Source: Hanleya hanleyi (Eukaryota; Mollusca; Polyplacophora; Lepidopleurida; Hanleyidae). From it: a stretch of DNA of 64,000 nucleotides. The translations under genes were made by a program, and so were the position numbers. The stretch spans positions 372,001 to 436,000 of the forward strand of contig JAVTVY010008073.1 in assembly GCA_036873755.1 (NCBI GenBank), written 5' to 3'. Below the pieces are notes generated by a model. It searched no databases and was not told the origin of the DNA. It saw only the letters and a list, made by a program, of their open reading frames with translations. The first letter of the stretch is position 1, and each line of letters begins with the position of its first letter. Shown here piece after piece: positions 56,600-64,000 of this stretch.

Positions 56600-58420
56600 T
56601 CCATAATTCCGTAATTCTGTAAGATTTTCTTGTCCGGACAATAACTCATGAATGATTCAACCGATCAACTTCAAACTTGGGGTGTGTCTTGACATTGGCC
56701 AGAGGACGGTTGACATTGTTTTTCAGCAATGTGCGTAATCCAATATGGCCGCCGTCAGCCATTTTGGATTATAAGCAGTTCGATCTTAGATTTTCTTGTC
56801 CGGACAATAACTCGTGAATGATTTAACCGATCAACTTCAAACTTGGGGTGTGCCTTGACATTGGTGAGAGGGCGGTTGGGATTGTTTTTCAGCAATGTGC
56901 GTAATCAAATATGGCCGCCGTCAGACATTTTGGATTATAAGCAGTTGGATCTTAGATTTTGTTGTCCGGACAATAACTCGTGAACAATTTAACCGATCAA
57001 CTTCAAACTTGGGGTATGCCTTGACATTGGTGAGAGGACGGTTGGGATTGTTTTTCAGCAACGTGCGTAATCTAATATGGCCGCCGTCAGCCATATTGGA
57101 TTATAAGCAGTTCGATCTTAGATTTTCTTGTCCGGACAATAACTCGTGAACGATTTAACCGATCAACTTCAAACTTGGGGTGTGCCTTGACATTGGTGAG
57201 AGGGCGGTTGGGATTGTTGTTCAGCAATGTGCGTAATCAAATATGGCCGCCGTCAGACATTTTGGATTATAAGCAGTTGGATCTTCGATTTTTGTTGTCC
57301 GGACAATAACTCGTGAACAATTTAACCGATCAACTTCAAACTTGGGGTATGCCTTGACATTGGTGAGAGGACGGTTGGGATTGTTTTTCAGCGATGTGCG
57401 TAATCTAATATGGCCGCCGTCAGCCATATTGGATTATAAGCAATTGGATCTTAGATTTTCTTGTCCGGACAATAACTCGTGAACGATTTAACCGATCAAC
57501 TTCAAACTTTGGGTATGCCTTGACATTGGCGAGAGGACGGTTGGGATTGTTTTTCAGCAATGTGCGTAATCCAATATGGCCGCCGTCAGCCATATTGGAT
57601 TATAAGCAGTTGGATCTTGTCCGGACAATAACTCGAGAACGATTCAACCGATCTACTTCAAACATGGGGAGTGCCTTGACATTGTTGAGAGGAGGATTAG
57701 GATTGTTTTTCAAGGACATGCTTAATCCAATATGGCCACCATCGCCCATACTGGATTTCATTGGATTTTAAGCAGTTTGATCTTGTTCGGACAATAACTG
57801 GAGTACGATTCAACTGATCTACTTCAAACTTGGGGAGTGCCTTGACATCGGTGAGAGGACGGTTGGGATTTTTTTCCAGCAATGTGCATAATCCAATATG
57901 GCCGCCGTCAGCCATATTGGATTATAAGCAGTTGGATCTTAGATTTTCTTGTCCGGACAATAACTCGTGAACGATTTAATCTATCAACTTCAAATTTGGG
58001 GTGTGCCTTGACATTGGTGAGAGGACGGTTGGGATTGTTTTTCAGCAATGTGCGTAATCTAATATGGCCGCCGTCAGCCATATTGGATTATAAGCAGTTG
58101 GATCTTGTCTAGACAATAACTCGAGAACAATTCAACCGATCTACTTCATACCTGGGGAGTGCCTTGACATTGTTGAGAGGAGGATTAGGATTGTTTTTCA
58201 AGGACATGCTTAATCCAATATGGCCACCATCGCCCATATTGGATTTCATTGGATTTTAAGCAGTTTGATCTTGTCCGGACAATAGCTGGAGTACGATTCA
58301 ACTGATCTACTTCAAACTTGGGGAGTCCCTTGATCTTAGTGAGAGGACAGTCATGTATTATGTTTTATGGATGTGCATAATCCAATATGGGTGCCATCTG
58401 CTGTATTAGATTATGTTAAG
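56600..58420 (+). repeat. Tandem array of ~165-bp units (tgtccggacaataact)
   Basis: About 11 units starting 'ttgtccggacaataactcg' (about 56629, 56799, 56962, 57128, 57296, 57460, 57617, 57783, 57949, 58108, 58272), each with 'aaccgatcaacttcaaactt', 'ttgacattggtgagagg' and 'atatggccgccgtcagcca'. Preceded by a 'cccccgctacttagtagggg' hairpin at about 56541. Confidence 0.85.
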
Positions 58421-58485
58421 CTCATCAGCGATATCTCCATTTTCAAATCATACTCTTATCAATGATATGAGATATCATCGACCCC

Positions 58486-58601
58486 AAAAAATCGACCATA
58501 GAGGTCCATGGCCCCCGCAGCAGCAGCGCCAGTTACGGTGGATGTAATCCACCATAACTGGTGCTGCTAGCGGGGGACATGGACCTCTATGGTCGATTTT
58601 T
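58486..58601. repeat. Long hairpin (~54-bp arms)
   Basis: Arms 'aaaaatcgaccatagaggtc', 'catg.gcccccgc', 'agcagcagcgccagttacgg' and near-perfect inverse, loop about 7 nt ('atgtaat'). It lies at the end of the 165-bp array. Confidence 0.8.
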
Positions 58602-58654
58602 GTTGTTGCCTTGTTCCCTATCATACACAAATCAGAAAGGTGGTCCTTTTTACC

Positions 58655-59160
58655 CCTCAGTTCCTATTGCTTCAATGCATTTTGCTGAGCAGCCACAGAA
58701 ACTTGATAATGTGATGTCTAGCACTGTAATATCACTTGTCTTTGTTGCACCATGTAAGCGTCCTGTCTGTGTCTTGTGTGCTGTCCTCAGTGTTTTATAG
58801 GTTGGATGGAGGGTGTCTGGTTCCATGCTGCTTCAAAGATTTCTTCTTTGAAGTAGCAGGAACACAACTGGCCTGGGTGGTGCTTAGTTGGTTCGTCGTG
58901 ATATAGCTGAAATATTGTTGAAAGTGACGTTAAATTCTATTCACTCACTCACTCACTTGTTTTTATTGCACCGTGTGAACGTCCTGTCTGTGTCTTGTAT
59001 GCTATCCTCAGTGTTTATGAGGAGGGTGTCTGGTTCCATGCTGCTTCAAAGATTTATTCTTTGAAGTAGCAGGAACACAACAGGGCTGTGCTTAGTTGGT
59101 TCGTGATGTAGCTGAAATATTGTTGAAAGCGACGTTAAATTCTATTCACTCACTCACTCC
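58655..59160 (+). repeat. Two SINE-like repeat copies in tandem
   Basis: Copies 3 and 4 of the 44830 family (58655-58955 and 58960-59160), each ending '...gttgaaag.gacgttaaattctattcactcactcac'. The second lacks the first ~100 bp. Confidence 0.75.
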
Positions 59161-60424
59161 CTGGGTTACGCAAATTAATTTTGCATAACGAAAGGTGCCA
59201 TTTACACCAACACAAGGAAATCCAGTGTGAGAATGTACTTTGTTTAGTAGTGCTCTACTGTACTGTTTATAATAACTGTAACTAGTGCTTTATTTGCTAA
59301 ATACATGTAGTTTGGCATCTTTAAGTTGGAAATGCATGCATGCCAGTCATCGCAAGTTGAAAATATTAGCCCATAATACATGTATTAGCATAGGGAAAAC
59401 TGGGAATTTAATGACCAGAGACATCCAACGGTTGAATCTAAACCATGCAGGCACTCTAGTCTAGCTATGTCATGTGCAATATTATGGTGCGGATATCCCT
59501 TCCGATTGAATTGATAACATGCTGGTCCCAACATTGATTTCACTGTATTTTCATAATTACATGCCCTGGTATAAATAAAAATTGACTCGTTTAATATGAC
59601 TTAACCCGAAATGCTGTGATGATGGCCAGTTTGATTTTCATTGTTATTATTCAGTAAGCTTATAATCCCAGCTCTATCAGGCATTCATTACGTTCTGATT
59701 CGGGCCTCTCCATTTAGCGCTGTAAGGGTCTCACAGACTTTGCCGAAGTTGACCCAAGGTCATCGGTTGCCACAGTGAACGAACAAGATGACTGTCTAAC
59801 TGGGCGAATTAATATAAGTCTCGATTCACCGATATACGCAACATATAGTTCTGAGGTAATTTGTAAAAAAACTGCCTTCAAACTGTGTGGCACTGCCGTT
59901 TTGTAACACACTGAATATCCGTTAAGTATATTTCAAGATAAATATATACGTTTTGCGATCAGTAAAACAGTTGGACAGAACAGTTCTTGGTTTCTGCAGG
60001 AATCCTGCAAAAGATAGCGAGACCCCTACAGGGGTAAATGCAGCGTAGCGCGAAGCACCCTGGGAGAGGATGCTTATAATTCTGATGAATCTAATTTCAC
60101 TTTGTTCTTCCTGCATCATTTATGTATTATCCCACCGCCATACATGTAACTTCAAATACCGTAATCATTTATCTTAATTATTCAATCTTAATAAATTAAT
60201 ATTATATTATTGCTCCCCAATGGTATATATATCGCTATAGAATCTTACTTCAATTGAATTTGGTGTTAGTTAGCCGATGTCATGAATATTTACTTTATGA
60301 CATCGCAGCCACATTCAGACTAATCCGCTTGTAGTTGGGGAGGGGGGATAGGATCACCGTCTCCATTTACCCAAGGCTGATATTGAAGACCATTCCATAT
60401 ATCTACCCTGTACTGGCTGTTCAG
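59161..60424. other. Non-coding stretch
   Basis: Nothing supported; AT-rich around 60170-60220. Confidence 0.35.
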
Positions 60425-60760
60425 CATCATACAGTACAATTTTCTGCTGTTTATTATTGTAGGCTTACAGTATCACTTTGTGCTGTTCAGTACTGTACAG
60501 TATCACTTTCTGCTGTTTATTATCATAGGCCTACAGTATCACTTTGTGCTGTTCAGTACTGTACAGTATCACTTTGTGCTGTTCAGTACTGTACAGTACC
60601 ACTTTGTGCTTTTCAGTATCATATAGTTCCAATTTGTGATGCCAGTTCAGTATCATACAGTACCAGTTTGTGTAAAATTTTTGTATCGTACAGTATCACC
60701 TTGTGCTGTTCAGTATCAATACCAGTTTGTGCTGCTGGTTCAGTACCATACACTACCACT
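60425..60760 (+). repeat. Short tandem units with gttcagtactgtacag
   Basis: About eight diverged units of roughly 30-55 bp with 'tatcactttgtgctgttcag' and the palindromic 'tactgtacagta'. The plus frame over it (60335-60853) is a repeat artefact. Confidence 0.6.
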
Positions 60761-61269
60761 TCGAGCTGTTCAGATTTTAATATCACTTTACTTCATAAAT
60801 CATCCATGACAAAATGTATACCTAGGAAAAGAAGGCACATGTTCAAACTGTGATATGTGGAGTGGAGTAATTGAGTTTGCTACAACACAACTATGTTCTT
60901 GGCAATGTTTCCATTGAGAATACAAATGTTTTACATGCACTTGTAAATGTCTTCCACAAGAAACTCAATAGCCTTAGTTCATATAAAGTAATAATATAAT
61001 TGATAAACATTACAAAATATAAGAAAATGTAAATAATTTTTGCTGTTGTTGCTGTGTGTGTGCTGCCTATTTCACCCATTTATAATGTTGTTTTTCTTGC
61101 CTCAATTCAGGCATGGGAATTTTCCTTCATTAGGCTGATTTCAGACTTTTCCATCAAAATTTTGAAAAATTAAAAGTTGTCAGTTCTGTCTGAAATGCCC
61201 CAAAAATGCCATATTCCTGGTAGGGGGTGGAAAATTTCAGACTTTTTACCCCTCAGCCCATCGGGCTGC

Positions 61270-61350
61270 GGGGTCTTGCAATCGGCATGTACGTCTGGTC
61301 GGCCGGACGGACGGCCAGCCGTCCGGCCGGCCGTCTGTCAACAATTTTTT
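61270..61350. repeat. GC-rich palindromic cluster
   Basis: 'ggtcggccggacggacggcc' followed by 'agccgtccggccggccgtct' form an inverted repeat; they precede the 156-bp array. Confidence 0.6.
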
Positions 61351-61975
61351 GTCCGGGCTAGATCTCAGTTACTATTTGACTGACAGTTCTGATACTCACA
61401 GTGAATATCCCTAGTATCCCAGAGATGTGCACTGTCATGTTTATTCTGTGTTACGTCATTTCTTTACAGAGTTATGGCCCTTTGAAATTTCGCGTCACTA
61501 ACTTTTGTCCGGGCTAGATCTCAGTTACTATTTGACTGACAGCTCTGATACTCACAGTGAATATCCCTAGTATCCCAGACATGTGCACTGTCATGTTTAT
61601 TTCGCGTTACGTCATTTCTTTACAGAGTTATGGCCCTTTGAAATTTTGCGTCACTAACTTTTGTCCGGGCTAGATCTCAGTTACTATTTCACTGACAGCT
61701 CTGATACTCACAGTGAATATCCCTAGTATCCCAGACATGTGCACTGTCATGTTTATTTCTTGTTAAGTCATTTCTTAACAGAGTTATGGCCCTTTGAAAT
61801 TTTCCGTCACTAACTTTTGTCCGGGCCAGATCTCAGTTACTATTTGACTGACAGCTCTGATACTCACAGTGAATATCCCTAGTATCCCAGAGATGTGCAC
61901 TGTCATGTTTATTTCGTGTTACGTCATTTCTGTACAGAGTTATGGCCCTTTGAAATTTTCCGTCGAGGGTTTCCT
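61351..61975 (+). repeat. Tandem array of four 156-bp units (gtccgggctagatctcag)
   Basis: Units begin 'gtccgggctagatctcagtt' at 61351, 61507, 61663 and 61819 (exactly 156 bp apart), each with 'tcacagtgaatatccctagt', 'gtgcactgtcatgtttatt' and 'gagttatggccctttgaaat'. Organisation and motif use recall the 165-bp array at 56600. Confidence 0.9.
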
Positions 61976-64000
61976 CCGGGCTTTGCCTGGTTTCGTCGCC
62001 TAACAAATTCTAGCACCTCCGGCATATGACTGAAATAATGTTGAGTACTACACACACACACTCGACTCTTCCCTGGAATAGATCTTTATCTATGAAGAAC
62101 TATTCACCAGATCTTTACTAACTTTTCTTGAGGTATCGATCCACACAGTCTTGGATCGATATCCCTTCACAGGATTGATGACTGAAGCCGGTACTAGCAA
62201 ATACTAATCGTTGAGTATTCTCTTGAATCAACATTAATACATATGTGGGTAAATAAATTTGATAGAATTCAGCAGATTTTTATGTCAACCTGTTATTCGC
62301 TGGACATATTGTGCTGAGGGGTCAAAGCACCTTTTAGGTGCAGCCTCATGTTGAAGTAGATTTCAGACTTTTTGAAGTAGATTTCAGACTTTCTCAGTGG
62401 TAAAAATTCCCATGCGATGATGAGCAAATTAGGCAGTCTATTTACACTAAACCTATTCATTTCTCACTCAAAACTTTTTGAAGATTGGGAATCATGTTCT
62501 CAGTCAGTCCTGTTCACAATATAGGATTGCCGGCCATCTTAAGAAGGAAGTGAGCCAAGCTTCGCGTCTGGTACACTGGCAATGCTGCGCATGTACAAGT
62601 CATACGTACAAGCCTGGAAATAAGTACCTGTCATAACTACTTGTCACCCCTATTTTGGGAAATGTTCTGCACCATGACCTTTTTACCTTTGTAAATGGAG
62701 ATTCAAGCTGGAGTAGTTCACCATGATCTGCAGGGGTGTTTTAAAATTTGGCAGGTACCTATTTCCAGCCTTGATGTAGCAAGGTTTAATAACATGGTTG
62801 ACAAGATCCTTCTGTAGGTTACATATAGCAACAACAGAATGAGTGTTGTCATGCCAAATTACACAATTGTGTTACCATGCTCAGCTATATGACGAAAGTG
62901 ACTGGAGCTAGTTTGATGGACTTCTGATGAAACTGAAAATGACTGTCAGTATGTAGGCCTACATATACATACATGTATCTAAGAAGTTACTGGTTTATTA
63001 TGAAGAACACCGTAACCATCCAAAGTCGGTCCTCCATGCAACTAATAATTTTATTCAATGTTAAATCGATCAGCAAAAACATTTCACCTTGCACACAATG
63101 GCTGCCATTGTCATACAAAATCTAACTTGTGAGGGTCGATCGAAAACACATGAATTTTAATGCTCTGTTCCTTATAATTCCGCATGGTAAAACGGGACAA
63201 CCCAGTCCATTCAGAAAGGTAGGCGGTATAAAATGGGGAACCATAGGGGTTTATTTCTTTGATTCTCACCCTCAGTGACATATCTCCCTTGAACCCAGGC
63301 AAATGTAGCCTCGACTTGTGATATGTTAACCGACACAGGTCTGCGAATGCAGTGACTCTCCTCATGAAATGTCAGAGGCATTGAGTCCAGTCTATAAAAA
63401 GCATGCGCCTAATAAATATCACCTACTCCTTTTGTCAGTCCTGAATGCGACATTAAACCTTAATTCTCTCTCTCTCCCTTCTGTCAATCCATAATTAGGA
63501 CCTACTGTTTTATTGGCAAATCCGTCTTCTCCACACTTAAATACTCAGAAAAACCCAGACTTTGGGAGAACAAAGGAGAGCCTATCTATGCTCTGACGAT
63601 GACCAGCTACTGGTTCGTGTAATATCGCTTTGTCCTATCTTTTAACCTAGGACAATATTTTGAACAGGTGAAAACTGGCATAATTTTATACATTTGTTCT
63701 ATTTTTTCCCATTATTGAAAGAAAGTGTCATTTTGCTTTAATAGAATGATGTATAATTTGGTAAATAGTACCTGAAAATATGTCAGCCATCACCAGGTCA
63801 AATACTGTCCTGGGTTAAAAGATAAGGCTAAGTGAAATTATATGAACCAGTAAGTCATGGATCAGTGCACAGACAGGCTCCTCGTTCTCCCAATAATTTG
63901 AAACTGAGCCATTCTTCAATGTATTTGGTGAATAGAATGATGAAATATCAGATCGTTAGTGAATCATTCAATCCAGTGAATTATGTGAACAGTTTTTCTA
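61976..64000. other. Non-coding stretch with one small unassigned ORF
   Basis: A minus-strand ATG frame of 84 codons at 63111-63365 has no recognisable domain and no clear splice partner. A microsatellite-like CT run lies at about 63462-63478. Otherwise nothing supported. Confidence 0.35.

Noticed and set aside
50223..61975. CRISPR-like regular repeats
   Set aside because: The genome is eukaryotic and the repeats are contiguous tandem satellites without unique spacers.

Overview
The window is eukaryotic and animal. It has spliced genes with GT-AG introns, a C2H2 zinc-finger gene, a core-1 galactosyltransferase gene, LINE retrotransposons, many inverted-repeat DNA elements and large satellite blocks. 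Several dispersed repeats end in a 'gctgaaatattgttgaaagcgacgttaaa...CACTCACTCAC' type tail and others are rich in GGTCA. From memory these are typical of mollusc, especially gastropod, genomes, so a gastropod is my best guess; this is inference.

1-9.5 kb: the right part of a mobile or virus-like element with two intact ORFs. One is a C2H2 finger plus a packaging-type P-loop ATPase; the other is a C2H2 finger plus an acidic linker. They share the same C-terminal domain. They are followed by a tandem array with NRF-1-type palindromes about every 151 bp. Then come unassigned sequence, small inverted-repeat elements and a decayed Tx1/L1-like LINE split by a 519-bp MITE.

9.5-18 kb: a decayed jockey/CR1-like LINE, a 945-bp TA-flanked inverted-repeat element, and a 3.4-kb fold-back element carrying inverted pieces of a transposon-associated gene.

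18-27 kb: a three-exon, 15-finger C2H2 gene whose N-terminus carries seven SUMO consensus motifs. Immediately before its start codon sits an 1852-bp element with two 369-bp TIRs and a perfect 9-bp target duplication, enclosing three spliced exons of a RecQ-like helicase (a Pack-MULE-like structure). Downstream, a second finger array has decayed into a frame-destroying minisatellite.

28-32 kb: an internally deleted sibling of the first element, with both long inverted repeats but no ORFs.

33-50 kb: a minus-strand LINE, then the three-exon C1GALT1 gene (core-1 beta-1,3-galactosyltransferase). Its 8.5-kb first intron holds a 6.1-kb DNA transposon with about 385-bp TIRs. That transposon has two intact spliced genes on opposite strands whose exons interleave: an 863-aa putative transposase (+) and a 251-aa PHD-finger protein (-).

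50-64 kb: mostly repeats. A minisatellite of about 68-bp units begins inside the stop-codon region of C1GALT1. It is followed by a G-rich block, 2.7 kb of an 18-bp satellite, a 165-bp and a 156-bp tandem array, a long hairpin and SINE-like repeats. No convincing gene is seen after 50.24 kb.

All identifications come from reading motifs and splice junctions by eye; no database search was run.
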